Shown here piece after piece: positions 36,812 to 49,373 of a stretch of 64,000 nt of DNA. The number at the start of each line of letters is the position of its first letter. Position 1 is the stretch's first letter. Both the position numbers and the translations under genes were made by a program. The notes under the pieces are model-generated. The model did not search any database, had not been told where the DNA came from, and saw only the letters and a program-made list of their open reading frames with translations. The stretch spans positions 1,302,001-1,366,000 of the forward strand of contig NZ_WTZA01000001.1 of the NCBI RefSeq assembly GCF_009827495.1. The letters run 5' to 3'. Source of the stretch: Tsuneonella aeria (lineage in GTDB: Bacteria > Pseudomonadota > Alphaproteobacteria > Sphingomonadales > Sphingomonadaceae).

Positions 36812-39800
36812 GTGAAATTCCTATCCAAGGCCGCATTGCGCGGTTCAACCTCGGTTTGCGCCGCCGTACTGGCCGCAGGCTTCTTCGCCGCTCCGGCATT
36901 TGCGCAGGACTCGGCCGCGGCCAGCCCGCCCGACTGCCCGGACCAGAACTCGGACGGCATCTGCGATCCGGAGAGCACGATCTCCAGCGCTGACGGCAGC
37001 GACACGGCCGGCGCGATCGTCGTCACCGGCTCGCGCATCCGCCGCGACGAATACTCCACCGTCGAGCCGATCACCGTCGTGACCGCCGACGAGATCACCC
37101 AGGCCGGCTTCAACAGCGCGACCGATGCTTTGCAGAGCACCGAAGTGACCGCCGGCGCGGGCCAGATCAACAACTACTACAGCGGCTTCGTCGTCGACGG
37201 CGGCACCGGCGCCAACACGCTCGGCCTGCGCGGCCTCGGCCCGGCCCGTACGCTGATCCTGCTGAACGGTCGCCGCCTGGCGCCCGCCGGTACTCGCGGC
37301 GCGGTTCTCTCGGCTGACCTCAACGTCCTGCCGACCGCCATCATCGAGCGCATCGAGATCCTGAAGGCCGGCGCCTCGTCGATTTACGGTTCGGACGCGA
37401 TCGCAGGCGTCGTCAACATCATCACCGACCAGAAGCTGCGGGGCCTCAGCCTCCAGGCGCAAGTCAACGTGCCGGAAGTGGGCGCGGGTATCGACCGCCG
37501 CATCGCCGCCACCTTCGGTGTGGACGCCGGCCGGTTCAACCTCATCGGCTCGCTCGAATATCGCAAGCGCGACGGCCTCCGCCTGAACGACGTCGATTTC
37601 ACGTCGTGCCCGATCCCGGGTTACCTCGATGGCGAGGGCAGCGAATTCGGTTCGGCCGACCCGTACCCGATCGGTGACCCCCGCAACTGCTTCACGCTCG
37701 ACAACGGCGGCGTGACGATCAACACCCTCGGCGTGCCGACGCGCGACGGTATCGGCCGTACGTCGGGTCTCCCCGGCCGGTTCAACCGCTTCGTTCCCGT
37801 CGCGGGCAATGCCGGCGGTGCGACCCCCGGCTTCCTCGGCGTCGGCACCTACGATCGCGATTCGTTCGACCCGGCGAGCCAGCAGGAATTCCTGATCAGC
37901 CCGGTCAAGACCTACACCGGCTTCCTGTCGGCCACGTACGACCTGCAGGCGCTCGGCAATGCCGAGATCTACGGCGAAGTGCTTGCCACCCGTCGTAAGT
38001 CGTCGGCTCCGCTGTATCGCCAGCTTTCGCTCGACTATCTGCGCGGCAGCCCGCTGCTTCCGGCGATCTTCCGCAACGGCGCGTTCCTCGCTCCGAACGA
38101 AACCTCGAGCGGCCAGATCATCGCCGCGCGTGCGTTTGTCGGCTTCGGCCTGACCGACTCGAGCCAGAAGGTCGATTACGTTCGGGCCGGCGGCGGCATC
38201 CGGGGCGACTTCGCGTTCCCCGGCTGGCGCTACGACGTCTACGTCGGCAAGTCGTGGACCGACGGCGAGAACAACATCCAGTCGTTCCTGACCGATCGCC
38301 TCGCGACTTCGCTGAACGTCGTCCAGAACGCGAACGGGACCTTCAGCTGTGCGGCCGCCGCGTCGATCGCCAGCTGCGTTCCGGCGCCGGTCCTCAACGC
38401 TGACACGATCGGCGGACGTCTGCCGCAGGCGTTCAAGGACTACATCCTTGCCGACACGCAGAGCACCAACCAGTTCCGCGAAACCACGGCAATCGCCTCG
38501 GTCGACGGCCCGCTGTTCACGCTGCCCGGTGGCGAAGCCCAGCTCGCGCTGGGTCTCGAGTACCGCAAGCAGAAGATCAACGACACGCCGGACATCAACG
38601 CGATCAACGGCAACCTGTACGGTCTCACGACCTCGCAGCCGACCCGCGGCACCGACAGCGTCAAGGAAGCGTTCGCCGAACTCTACCTGCCGCTTCTGGG
38701 CGATCGTCCGTTCTTCCAGAACCTGAGCCTTAACGCTTCGGGTCGCTACACCGACTACGATTCGTACGGCAGCGACTTCACGTACAAGGTCGCGGGCGAA
38801 TGGGAACTGTTCCGTGGCTTCGGCTTCCGCGCCAGCTACGGCACCTCGTACCGCGCACCGGCGCTGGCCGAGCAGTTCCTGGGTGCGACCAGCGGGTTCC
38901 TGGGCGCGGGTACCGACCCGTGCGACGCGGACAACTTCCCGCGGGCGAACGGCAACCCGAACCCGGGTGCCTACTCGCCCAACCAGCAGATTCGTGCCGC
39001 TAACTGCGCCGCGATCGGCCTGGATGTCGCCACGTTCCAGCAGAACAGCAGCATCACCACCTTCAGCCTCGGCGGCGCATCGTTCGGTCTCGAAGCCGAA
39101 ACGTCGCGCAACTGGTCGGTCGGTGTCGTGGCGCAGCCGCCGCTGCCTTCGTCGATCGGTAGCCTGAGCCTGGCGCTCGACTACTTCGACATCAAGGTGG
39201 ACAACGGTGTGTCGCAGCTGGGTGCGGGTAACATCCTCAGCCGCTGCTACGGTGACACCGCGTTCGATCCGAACGAAGGGTTCTGCCGCCTGCAGACGCG
39301 TGATGCGAACAACCGCCTCACCGTCAACAACGGCTACGTGAACCTGTCGACGGACATCGTGAAGGGCTACGAGTTCAACGGCCGCTTCGCGACGGACCTG
39401 CTGTTCGACAACCGCCTGACGCTGAATGCCAGCGTCACGCACTACACCGAACAGTCGAGCCGCCTGTTCCCGGACGAGTTCCTGACCGACGCCAACGGCA
39501 CCTACGTGACGCCGGACTGGACGGGTAGCTTCGACGCGACCTACAAGGTCGGCCGGGCGCTGCTCCGCTACGGTCTGTCCTGGATCGACGGAAGCTCGGG
39601 CACGTACGACTACTTCGCGTACGACGAGACGACCGGGACGGTGGACGAGGCCTTGGCCCAGCTCTATCGCGACAACTACCTGCTCGAGGTGCCGGATTAC
39701 TTCCTGCACAGCGCGTCGGTTCAGTTCGACGTGAACGACAAGTTCGAGTTCACCTTCGGTGTCCGCAACATGTTCGACAAGAAGCCGCCGCGGATTTCCG

Positions 39801-39892
39801 CCGCGGTGACCACGATCGGCAATGCGCCGCTCTCGTCGAACTTCGATTATGCGGGTCGTACGTTCTTCGCGAACGCGACGGTCGGGTTCTGA
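36812..39892 (+). CDS. TonB-dependent outer-membrane receptor (2)
   Basis: 1026 residues from GTG 36812, which has AAGGGGA eight bases upstream and opens a clean signal peptide ([20 protein letters not shown] to PAFAQ). A longer in-frame ATG at 36731 would put 27 residues before it. The mature N-terminus has a calcium-type motif [12 protein letters not shown] (residues 41-52) before the TonB-box-like [13 protein letters not shown]. The plug shows [20 protein letters not shown] and [15 protein letters not shown]; the barrel ends in FFANATVGF. The substrate is unknown. The 260 bases upstream carry a palindrome, AGTGTCACACT (36633-36643). Confidence 0.93.
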   Translation: MKFLSKAALRGSTSVCAAVLAAGFFAAPAFAQDSAAASPPDCPDQNSDGICDPESTISSADGSDTAGAIVVTGSRIRRDEYSTVEPITVVTADEITQAGFNSATDALQSTEVTAGAGQINNYYSGFVVDGGTGANTLGLRGLGPARTLILLNGRRLAPAGTRGAVLSADLNVLPTAIIERIEILKAGASSIYGSDAIAGVVNIITDQKLRGLSLQAQVNVPEVGAGIDRRIAATFGVDAGRFNLIGSLEYRKRDGLRLNDVDFTSCPIPGYLDGEGSEFGSADPYPIGDPRNCFTLDNGGVTINTLGVPTRDGIGRTSGLPGRFNRFVPVAGNAGGATPGFLGVGTYDRDSFDPASQQEFLISPVKTYTGFLSATYDLQALGNAEIYGEVLATRRKSSAPLYRQLSLDYLRGSPLLPAIFRNGAFLAPNETSSGQIIAARAFVGFGLTDSSQKVDYVRAGGGIRGDFAFPGWRYDVYVGKSWTDGENNIQSFLTDRLATSLNVVQNANGTFSCAAAASIASCVPAPVLNADTIGGRLPQAFKDYILADTQSTNQFRETTAIASVDGPLFTLPGGEAQLALGLEYRKQKINDTPDINAINGNLYGLTTSQPTRGTDSVKEAFAELYLPLLGDRPFFQNLSLNASGRYTDYDSYGSDFTYKVAGEWELFRGFGFRASYGTSYRAPALAEQFLGATSGFLGAGTDPCDADNFPRANGNPNPGAYSPNQQIRAANCAAIGLDVATFQQNSSITTFSLGGASFGLEAETSRNWSVGVVAQPPLPSSIGSLSLALDYFDIKVDNGVSQLGAGNILSRCYGDTAFDPNEGFCRLQTRDANNRLTVNNGYVNLSTDIVKGYEFNGRFATDLLFDNRLTLNASVTHYTEQSSRLFPDEFLTDANGTYVTPDWTGSFDATYKVGRALLRYGLSWIDGSSGTYDYFAYDETTGTVDEALAQLYRDNYLLEVPDYFLHSASVQFDVNDKFEFTFGVRNMFDKKPPRISAAVTTIGNAPLSSNFDYAGRTFFANATVGF

Positions 39893-39916
39893 GACCCACA
39901 TCGCAGACCCAAAAAG

Positions 39917-39947
39917 AAAGGGCCCCGGGAAACCGGGGCCCTTTTTT
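39917..39947 (+). terminator. Bidirectional intrinsic terminator, receptor 2 / clpB
   Basis: GGGCCCCGG (39920-39928), a GAAA tetraloop, and CCGGGGCCC (39933-39941), followed by TTTTTT on the plus strand. A run of A residues before the stem gives a T-rich tail on the minus strand too, so it can end both the receptor transcript and the convergent clpB transcript. Confidence 0.93.
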
Positions 39948-39967
39948 GTTTCGCGATCGGAAAGGTA

Positions 39968-42547
<2,580 letters not shown>

Positions 42548-42573
42548 GATAGCCCCTCGTGATTGCCAGCAAG

Positions 42574-42601
42574 AGATAGCGTTGCGGAAATGCAACACAA
42601 G
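42574..42601 (-). promoter_or_regulatory. Sigma-32 (RpoH) type promoter of clpB
   Basis: On the minus strand CTTG (42598-42601) is followed after 17 bases by GCTATCT (42574-42580). The alphaproteobacterial RpoH pattern is CTTG, 17-18 bases, CYTATNT; six of seven -10 positions match. It lies 27 bases before the clpB start, which fits a heat-shock chaperone. Confidence 0.7.
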
Positions 42602-42711
42602 GGTATCACGGGGGGAAATCCGCAAAGGGCACCATCGGGGCGACAAAACGCCGGGTCACTGGCACGGTGACGCGGCCTAGACGCCGGACCATCCCGCGCT
42701 AAAGCCGCCCC

Positions 42712-43695
42712 ATGGCGAACGTCACCCCGGATGGCAGCACGCTGCAGTTCCTCCACCGGCTCGACGCCGTACAGGGCGACCAGTTGTTTGTCGAAACAAC
42801 GCGCGATGACCTGGGCCGGGCAACGTTTCTCGATGGGCGCGAGCGGTTCTGGGGCGGGGAGACGGTACGGCAACTGACCCTTGGCGAACGCGCCGAGACC
42901 GGGACCCGGCGCTTCATATTTCATGTCGGCTTTTGCGGATCGACCCTGCTCGCGAGGTTGTTGGGCCGTTCGACAATGTCCCTTGTCCTGAAAGAGCCGC
43001 AGGCGCTGACAGACCTCGCCAGCCAGCGCGCCGCAATCGTCGCGGGCCAGGCGGTGACCGGAATGGACGCGTTGCTCGATCACGCGCTCTCCTGCCTTTC
43101 CCGCGCAGGAACCGATGATGCACCGGTCGTCATCAAGCCAAGCAACTGGGCGAATATCGCCCTGCGCGAGATTTGCACACCCGGGCGCGAGGTTCGCGGG
43201 GTGTTCGTCTCGATGGAGCGGCGGGCGTTTGTCGCTGCGGTGTTTCGCGGGGGACGGGACCGGATCGCTTTCTGCGCCCGGCTCTGCGCCCAGATCTCCG
43301 CAACCGATGCCCGGTGGCAGCGCGCGCTGGGCAAGGCATTGGCGGCAAGCGGCGATCCTCTCGACCAGTCGGCGCACATCGCGGCTCTCCTCCACGCAAT
43401 GCAGGAACGGCTGTTCACGGAGGCAATGGGGCGCGTCGAGGGTATGAGGATGGACTTCGCCGACATCGTCGCGCGCCCCGCCGACACCGCCGATCGCGCG
43501 GCGGCCCATCTCGGGCTCGACCGGCTGCCCGCGCCTGCCGCAGAAGCGGACGATCTGTTGCGCCAGCATGCCAAGGACAGCAGCCGCGCGTTTTCGGCGG
43601 CGGAGCGGCTGTCCGCGGACGCGGAGATCGAGCGGCTGCACGGCATGCGTTTCGATGCGGCGCTGGACTGGTTGGACACGCATCAGCCGATATAG
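42712..43695 (+). CDS. Sulfotransferase-like P-loop protein
   Basis: 327 residues. The N-terminal 65 residues are unassigned; then HVGFCGSTLLARLL (71-84) has the form of the PAPS 5'-phosphosulfate loop, C-G-S-T. A later VRGVFVSMERRAFVAAVFRG may hold the 3'-phosphate-binding Arg/Ser. The C-terminus is helical. Sulfotransferase-fold proteins of this kind occur in sphingomonads with no known substrate, and nucleotide kinases can look similar. It is divergent from clpB; the acylase gene starts 104 bases downstream. Confidence 0.65.
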   Translation: MANVTPDGSTLQFLHRLDAVQGDQLFVETTRDDLGRATFLDGRERFWGGETVRQLTLGERAETGTRRFIFHVGFCGSTLLARLLGRSTMSLVLKEPQALTDLASQRAAIVAGQAVTGMDALLDHALSCLSRAGTDDAPVVIKPSNWANIALREICTPGREVRGVFVSMERRAFVAAVFRGGRDRIAFCARLCAQISATDARWQRALGKALAASGDPLDQSAHIAALLHAMQERLFTEAMGRVEGMRMDFADIVARPADTADRAAAHLGLDRLPAPAAEADDLLRQHAKDSSRAFSAAERLSADAEIERLHGMRFDAALDWLDTHQPI

Positions 43696-43799
43696 GCGCA
43701 CCGCAAGCGCCGAAATCTTTTTGCGTTTCGTTTCAGGCCTTTCGATATCACGATTGCAACCGGTCGACGCCCCGCTATGGCAAGGACGGGAGAGCGGAC

Positions 43800-45962
43800 A
43801 TGCGCAAGTGGGGCATCCGGACAGGATTGGCGGTTCTGGCGCTTGCCGCAATTGCCGCGATCGGGCTGATGACATGGGAACCGTTCGCGGCCAGCCCTGC
43901 CCCGGCCCCGCCCGCCCGTGCCTACAGCGCAGAGATCGTGCGCGACGAATGGGGCGTGCCGCATATCTACGGCCGCACCGACGCCGACGTCGCTTACGGG
44001 GTGGCGCAGGCCCACGCGGAGGATGACTTCTTCACCCTGCAGGATGTCATCGCGATGACCCGCGGCCGCTATGGCGCGATCCGGGGCGAGGAAGGCGCGA
44101 TGTTCGATTACGTGCTCGCCCTGCTGGACGCGCGCGGCACGGTCGATCGTCACTACGACAGGTTGGCGCCGCGCACCCGCGCCCTGCTCGATGGGTACGC
44201 CACCGGGCTCAACGATTACGCCGCGGCCCATCCGGGCGAGGTGAAACTTGGCAACTTGTTCCCGGTAAACGGGCGCGACGTCGCGGCAGGATTCGCCCTG
44301 CGCAGCCCGTTCTTCTTCGGCCTCAACAACACGATCGCGCCGCTTGCCGGGGGCGAGACGCTGCTGCCCGACCCGGGCCCCACGCTTCGCGGGCCCCTGC
44401 CCGACCGGGAGGCGGCGGAGCACGCCGGATCCAACGCCTTCGCCATCGCGCCCGCCCGATCAGGCGACGGCGTGACGCGCCTCGTCTCCAACAGCCACCA
44501 GCCGCTCGAAGGCGGGGTGGCGTGGTACGAACTGGTCGTCGAAAGCGGGGAAGGCTGGCACTTTGCCGGCGCAACCTTCCCCGGCAGCCCGTTCCCGTTC
44601 CTCGGCCACAACCGCGATCTTGGCTGGACCAACACGGTGAACCAGCCGGACATGGTGGACGTGTACAAACTGGTGCTGGACGACAGCGGCACGCGCTATC
44701 GCATGGATGGCAAGTGGTTGCCGCTCCAGCGCCGCACCGTGCGCCTGCCGGTGCGGTTCGGCCCGTTCGTAGTGCCGGTCCCGCGTGAGGTTCTGCGCAC
44801 CGTCCACGGTCCAGCCATACGCAACGAGAGCGGCGTGTACGCCTTTCGCTATGGCGGGATGGACACGATCGACCAGCTCGACGCCTACTACGCGCTCAAC
44901 AAGGCGAAGACCTTTGCCGAATGGCAGGGCATCCTCGCCCGCCAGGCAATTCCCGGGACGAACTTCATCTACGCCGACAAGAGCGGGACGATCGCCTACT
45001 GGTACAACGCGGCGATCCCGCAACGGCATCGCGGGCCGGACTGGCGCGGCGTGCTGCCGGGCGACCGCAGCGACCTCATCTGGCAGTCGCTGGTGCCGTA
45101 TGACAGCCTGCCGCACTACGTGAATCCTGCATCGGGCTATCTGTTCAATGCCAACAACACGCCCTTCGTGGCGGCGGGGCCAGGAAGCGACCTTTCGCCC
45201 GAAAGCGTGGCGCCGGAAATGGGTGTCGAACTCAAGATGACCAACCGGGCCTATCGCGCCGCCAGGCTGCTGGCGGAAACGCCCCGCATCAGCCGGGCGG
45301 AGCTAGAGCGGATCAAGTACGATACCGGCTGGGAACGCACCGGGTATGTCAAGCAGGTGCTCGACGGCATCGCCGCGCTCGACACGCGCGGGGATGCCAG
45401 GCTGGGCCAGGCGCAACGGATCATGGCCGGCTGGGACATGACGAGCGACGGCGCGGGGCGGGCCGATGCGCTGGCGCTGCTGGTCATGCGCACGGCGATG
45501 AGCGACGCCTACAACGGGCGACCGCTGAAGCCCGTGCGCACAATGCTGGCAGACGCCGCCGCGCACCTGACCAGGCATTTCGGCCGGCTCGACCCCCCGA
45601 TGCAGAGCGTGCTGCGCCTGCGCCAGGGGCCGGGTCCGCACGCGATAGACCTGCCGCTCGACGGTGGCAGCGACACCTTGCGTGCGTCCACCCTGTGGGA
45701 TGTCGACAGCGACGGTCGCCTGGCGGTGAAGCATGGCGACAGCTTCCTGATGTTCGTCGAATGGGCGCCGGGCAAGCCGGTCGCCAGCCAGTCGATCCAG
45801 CCCTTCGGCGCCGCGACCACCCGGCCCGGCAGCGTCCACTACACCGATCAGGCCGCGCTGTTCGTGCAGCACAAGCTGAAACCGGTCCATTTCACGCGCG
45901 CTGATGCGCTGGCGAATGCGGTTAGTCGAAAAGTGGTGACGCACCGCCCGCACGCGCCATAA
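43800..45962 (+). CDS. Penicillin acylase family protein (Ntn hydrolase, possible AHL acylase)
   Basis: 720 residues from ATG 43800, behind a CGGGAGAG site. An N-terminal membrane/signal segment (GLAVLALAAIAAIGLM) suggests periplasmic location. The alpha-chain part starts IVRDEWGVPHIYGRTDADVAYGVA; the self-cleaving nucleophile is Ser211 in HAGSNAFAIAP, followed by LVSNSHQPL; beta-chain features include GATFPGSPFPFLGHNRDLGWTNT. Members remove acyl side chains from amides such as N-acyl-homoserine lactones or beta-lactams. The substrate cannot be fixed from sequence. It precedes an M16 peptidase gene. Confidence 0.9.
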   Translation: MRKWGIRTGLAVLALAAIAAIGLMTWEPFAASPAPAPPARAYSAEIVRDEWGVPHIYGRTDADVAYGVAQAHAEDDFFTLQDVIAMTRGRYGAIRGEEGAMFDYVLALLDARGTVDRHYDRLAPRTRALLDGYATGLNDYAAAHPGEVKLGNLFPVNGRDVAAGFALRSPFFFGLNNTIAPLAGGETLLPDPGPTLRGPLPDREAAEHAGSNAFAIAPARSGDGVTRLVSNSHQPLEGGVAWYELVVESGEGWHFAGATFPGSPFPFLGHNRDLGWTNTVNQPDMVDVYKLVLDDSGTRYRMDGKWLPLQRRTVRLPVRFGPFVVPVPREVLRTVHGPAIRNESGVYAFRYGGMDTIDQLDAYYALNKAKTFAEWQGILARQAIPGTNFIYADKSGTIAYWYNAAIPQRHRGPDWRGVLPGDRSDLIWQSLVPYDSLPHYVNPASGYLFNANNTPFVAAGPGSDLSPESVAPEMGVELKMTNRAYRAARLLAETPRISRAELERIKYDTGWERTGYVKQVLDGIAALDTRGDARLGQAQRIMAGWDMTSDGAGRADALALLVMRTAMSDAYNGRPLKPVRTMLADAAAHLTRHFGRLDPPMQSVLRLRQGPGPHAIDLPLDGGSDTLRASTLWDVDSDGRLAVKHGDSFLMFVEWAPGKPVASQSIQPFGAATTRPGSVHYTDQAALFVQHKLKPVHFTRADALANAVSRKVVTHRPHAP

Positions 45963-46004
45963 TCCTGCCGTCAAACCGTTCGCTTCAACCGGGGGCCTTC
46001 CTTC

Positions 46005-48869
46005 ATGTCGTTCCGCTTCGCATCCGCCAGCCTGCTGGCCCTTTCCCTCACCGCCTGCGCCACGGTGCCTGCCGAAACGCCCTTGGCACCCGTCGCCCCC
46101 GCAGCCGAAGCCGCGCCGGCGGATGTCGCCACCCTGCTTGATGCAGTGGCCATTCCGTACGAGAAATTCACGCTCGACAACGGTCTGACCGTGCTCGTCC
46201 ACACCGACCGCAAGGCGCCGGTGGTCGGCGTCACGACGTATTACCGCGTGGGGTCCAAGCACGAACCGCGCGGGCGCACCGGCTTTGCCCACCTGTTCGA
46301 ACACATCATGTTCACCGGCAGCGAGAACGTGGAGAACTTCGACATTCCGCTGGAGGCCGCAGGTTCAACCGGCACCAACGGTTCGACCAGCCCTGACCGG
46401 ACGAACTACGTCGAAACGGTGCCCACCGGCGCGCTCGACCTGGCGCTGATGATGGAAAGCGACCGCATGGGCCACCTGCTGGGCGCGGTGAACCAGGACA
46501 AGCTCGACAAGCAGCGCGGTGTCGTCAAGAACGAGAAGAACCAGGGCGATAACCAGCCCTACGGGCTCGTCCGCTATCTCATCAACGATGGACTGCTGCC
46601 CGTCGGCCACCCCTATCGCCATTCCACCATCGGCTCGATGGCCGATCTCGACGCGGCGTCGATCGCGGACGTGCGGGAATGGTTCCGCAACAACTACGGC
46701 CCCAACAACGTGGTGCTGGCGCTGACCGGCGATATCGACGTCGAAACCGCGCGTGCCAAGGTCACCCGCTGGTTTGGAGACATTCCCCGCGGGCCCGAAG
46801 TGACCCCCGCCGTCGCCGCGCCGGTCAACCTGGCCGCGCCCGTCAGCCGCGATGTCGCCGACCAGGTCCCGCAGACCCGCGTCTATCGCCTGTGGACCGG
46901 CCCCGGCATGAAGGACGCCGACGGCACGGCGCTCCAGGTCGGCATGCACGTGCTGGGCGGCCTCGCTTCATCGCGCCTCGACACGGCGCTGGTGCGCGAG
47001 GAGCAGCTGGCGGTGAACGTCGCGGCGTATTACGACCAGGAAGAACAGCTCGGCACCGCGGCGGTGAGCATGGATATCCGCCCCGGCGTGGACCGCGCGG
47101 TGGCTGAGGCCCGGCTGGACGCGCTGATTGCGGACTACATCGCCAGCGGACCCACCGAGGACGAACTGCGCCGCGCCGCCACGCAGATCGTCAGCGGCCA
47201 GATCGACGGGCTGGAACAGGTGGGCGACTTCGGCGGCAAGGGCATGACCCTGGCCGAAGGGGAGCTCTACACCGGCGATCCGGAATTCTACATCAAGCAG
47301 CTCCGCTCGCTCGCCTCGGTCCGGCCGGGTGAGGTCAAGGGCGCGATGCAGCGCTGGCTTAGCCGTCCGGTGTACAAGCTTGCCATCGTGCCCGGCCCGC
47401 GGACCGAGAAAGGCGCGCTGCTGGGCGGCTGGGGCGACGAAGGCACCGTGCCCGCGCCTGCGCCGGACGCGAAGAAGCCCGCGCCGCCGATCGTTCAGGG
47501 CCCACCCCGCGCCATGCCGGAAGTCGGCCCGGTCAAGCCGCTGACCTTCCCCACGGTCGAGCATGCCAGGCTGTCCAACGGCATTCCTGTCACCCTTGCA
47601 CGCCGCACCGCGATTCCGAAGGTGAGCATGGCGGTTGAGTTCGACGCCGGCATCGCCGCCGACGGGGCCGCCCGCGCCGGCACACAGAGCCTGATGATGG
47701 ACCTGCTGGACGAAGCGACGACCACCCGCACCGCCCAGCAGATCGCCGAGGAAGAGGAGCGGCTGGGCGCGGACATCGGCACCGGCACCGACCGCGACGC
47801 CAGCGTGGTGCGGATGACCGCGCTGACGGCCAATCTCACCCCCTCACTGGCCCTCATGGCCGACGTGATCCGCAACCCCGCCTTCGCTGAAGGCGATGTG
47901 ACGCGGGTCAAGAACCAGCGGCTCGCGGGTATCCAGCAGGCGCTCGCGTCGCCCCAGGCGCTGGCGGGCCGCGCGCTCGACCCGATCCTCTATGGCGCGG
48001 CGCACCCGTATGGCTCCGTCGGCGCGCTGGGCAAGCCCGAGGTGGTCCAGGCGCTGACCCCCGCCGCGCTGCGCACGGAACATGGCAACTGGATCCGCCC
48101 CGATGCCGCGCGCATCACCGTGGTGGGCGACGTCACCATGGCCGATCTGCTCCCCCGGCTGGAGGCGGCGCTGGGCAACTGGACCGCGCCCGCCGGCACC
48201 GCGCAACCCAAGAACCTTGCCGCACCCGTGCCCGCCCCCACCCCGCGGATCGTCGTCATAGACAGGCCCAATTCGCCCAGTTCCGTCCTCCTGTTCGGCC
48301 GGGTGCTGCCGATCACGGGGGCCCAGCAGGGGCTGGAATCGCTCGATCTGGCCAACGAGGTGATCGGCAACGGTTTCCTCTCGCGCCTCAACATGGACCT
48401 GCGGGAAACGAAGGGCTGGACCTACGGCATTCGCAGCGGCATCGCCTCCAGCGCGGGGCCGCGCAGCGCGGTGGTCCAGACGATGGTCCAGGCCGACCGC
48501 ACCGGGGATTCGATCCGCGCGGTGATCGACCAGATGAAGGCCTTTCCCGCAACGCGCGGGGTGGAGCCGGCGGAGCTGCAGCGCGTCACCGAAGGCAACA
48601 TCGCCAACCTGCCGACCCGCTACCAGACCAACGCCGCCGTGCTGGGCGCGCTGATCAGCAACCAGCGCTTCGGCCGGCCCGACGATTACCAGGCACGCCT
48701 GCCCGAAATCTATCGCGCCATCGATGCCGATGCGATCGATGCGGCCGCACGCGAATACCTGCAACCGGACCGCATGGTCGTGATTGTGGTGGGCGACCGC
48801 AAGGTGATCGACAGCCAGCTGGCAGGGATCGGCCTGCCGATCGAATACCGTTCGGCCAGCGAGTTCTGA
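46005..48869 (+). CDS. Two-domain M16 zinc peptidase, lipoprotein
   Basis: 954 residues. The signal peptide ends in LSLTAC, so Cys18 should be lipid-modified. The first M16 repeat has the inverted zinc motif HLFEH (H96, E99, H100) in RTGFAHLFEHIMFTGS. The second repeat (from about residue 520, VEHARLSNGIPVTLARR) lacks HxxEH: the aligned part reads TQSLMMDLLDEAT. One active and one inactive half in a single chain is the pitrilysin/PqqL-like arrangement. It probably degrades periplasmic peptides. It starts 43 bases after the acylase gene, so the two may be co-transcribed. Confidence 0.93.
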   Translation: MSFRFASASLLALSLTACATVPAETPLAPVAPAAEAAPADVATLLDAVAIPYEKFTLDNGLTVLVHTDRKAPVVGVTTYYRVGSKHEPRGRTGFAHLFEHIMFTGSENVENFDIPLEAAGSTGTNGSTSPDRTNYVETVPTGALDLALMMESDRMGHLLGAVNQDKLDKQRGVVKNEKNQGDNQPYGLVRYLINDGLLPVGHPYRHSTIGSMADLDAASIADVREWFRNNYGPNNVVLALTGDIDVETARAKVTRWFGDIPRGPEVTPAVAAPVNLAAPVSRDVADQVPQTRVYRLWTGPGMKDADGTALQVGMHVLGGLASSRLDTALVREEQLAVNVAAYYDQEEQLGTAAVSMDIRPGVDRAVAEARLDALIADYIASGPTEDELRRAATQIVSGQIDGLEQVGDFGGKGMTLAEGELYTGDPEFYIKQLRSLASVRPGEVKGAMQRWLSRPVYKLAIVPGPRTEKGALLGGWGDEGTVPAPAPDAKKPAPPIVQGPPRAMPEVGPVKPLTFPTVEHARLSNGIPVTLARRTAIPKVSMAVEFDAGIAADGAARAGTQSLMMDLLDEATTTRTAQQIAEEEERLGADIGTGTDRDASVVRMTALTANLTPSLALMADVIRNPAFAEGDVTRVKNQRLAGIQQALASPQALAGRALDPILYGAAHPYGSVGALGKPEVVQALTPAALRTEHGNWIRPDAARITVVGDVTMADLLPRLEAALGNWTAPAGTAQPKNLAAPVPAPTPRIVVIDRPNSPSSVLLFGRVLPITGAQQGLESLDLANEVIGNGFLSRLNMDLRETKGWTYGIRSGIASSAGPRSAVVQTMVQADRTGDSIRAVIDQMKAFPATRGVEPAELQRVTEGNIANLPTRYQTNAAVLGALISNQRFGRPDDYQARLPEIYRAIDADAIDAAAREYLQPDRMVVIVVGDRKVIDSQLAGIGLPIEYRSASEF

Positions 48870-48899
48870 CCACGCGCCCAATTGAACCCAGGCCCGTAT

Positions 48900-48913
48900 T
48901 GACACCGGTGTCA
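48900..48913. promoter_or_regulatory. 14-bp perfect palindrome, operator candidate
   Basis: TGACACCGGTGTCA is a perfect palindrome with a central CG, a shape common among LacI-family operators. It begins one base into a TTGACA box (48899-48904) and lies 45 bases before the start of the small downstream gene, so a bound protein would block initiation. Confidence 0.5.
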
Positions 48914-48957
48914 GCGGGCCCGATTGAATGTTCCATCATTTCCGAAGGAGAGACGAT

Positions 48958-49260
48958 ATGAGCGTTGCCGGCAGCTACGATTGCGTGACCAAGACCCCGA
49001 TGGGCGATCAGAAGAGCGTGTTCACCATCACCGACAACGGCGACGGCACGTTCAGCGGCAAGAACGCCGGCGCGATGGGATCGATGGAGGTCGAAAACGG
49101 CAAGATCGATGGCAACACCCTGACCTGGACGATGAACATGACCGTCCCCATGCCGATGAAGCTGGAAGGCAACGCCACCGTCGATGGCGACACCCTGACC
49201 GGTTCGGTCAACGCCGGCGCATTCGGCGCGATGGCGATGACGGGCACCCGCCAGTCCTGA
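48958..49260 (+). CDS. Small beta-rich protein of unknown function
   Basis: 100 residues from ATG 48958, with GAAGGAG seven bases upstream; an ATG at 48928 lacks such a site. The sequence is rich in Gly, Met, Asp and Thr with short strand-turn repeats (ITDNGDGTFSGKNAG, KLEGNATVDGDTLTGSVNAG), suggesting an antiparallel beta sandwich or barrel. It has no signal peptide, so it is probably cytoplasmic. I recognise no characterised family. It lies behind a perfect palindrome and ends at a strong terminator, so it is likely a regulated single-gene transcript. Confidence 0.8.
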   Translation: MSVAGSYDCVTKTPMGDQKSVFTITDNGDGTFSGKNAGAMGSMEVENGKIDGNTLTWTMNMTVPMPMKLEGNATVDGDTLTGSVNAGAFGAMAMTGTRQS

Positions 49261-49285
49261 TATCCTGATGGCGGTATCACCGGAG

Positions 49286-49318
49286 AGGGCGTCGGAGCGA
49301 TCTGGCGCCCTTTTCGTT
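49286..49318 (+). terminator. Intrinsic terminator of the small beta-rich gene
   Basis: AGGGCGTCGGA (49286-49296) pairs with TCTGGCGCCCT (49301-49311) through 11 pairs, two of them G-T, closing a GCGA tetraloop, and TTTT lies at 49311-49314. It lies 25 bases after the stop of the gene at 48958-49260. Confidence 0.8.
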
Positions 49319-49373
49319 TGCGCGAAATCGATCACGCATGGCCGCCCGTTGCGCGCGACATGCGCCGCTGTCC

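Noticed and set aside
36845..39901. A 1018-codon open frame on the minus strand opposite TonB receptor 2
   Set aside because: Same reason: the composition is typical of an antisense shadow, and the terminator and ribosome-binding sites fit the plus-strand receptor.
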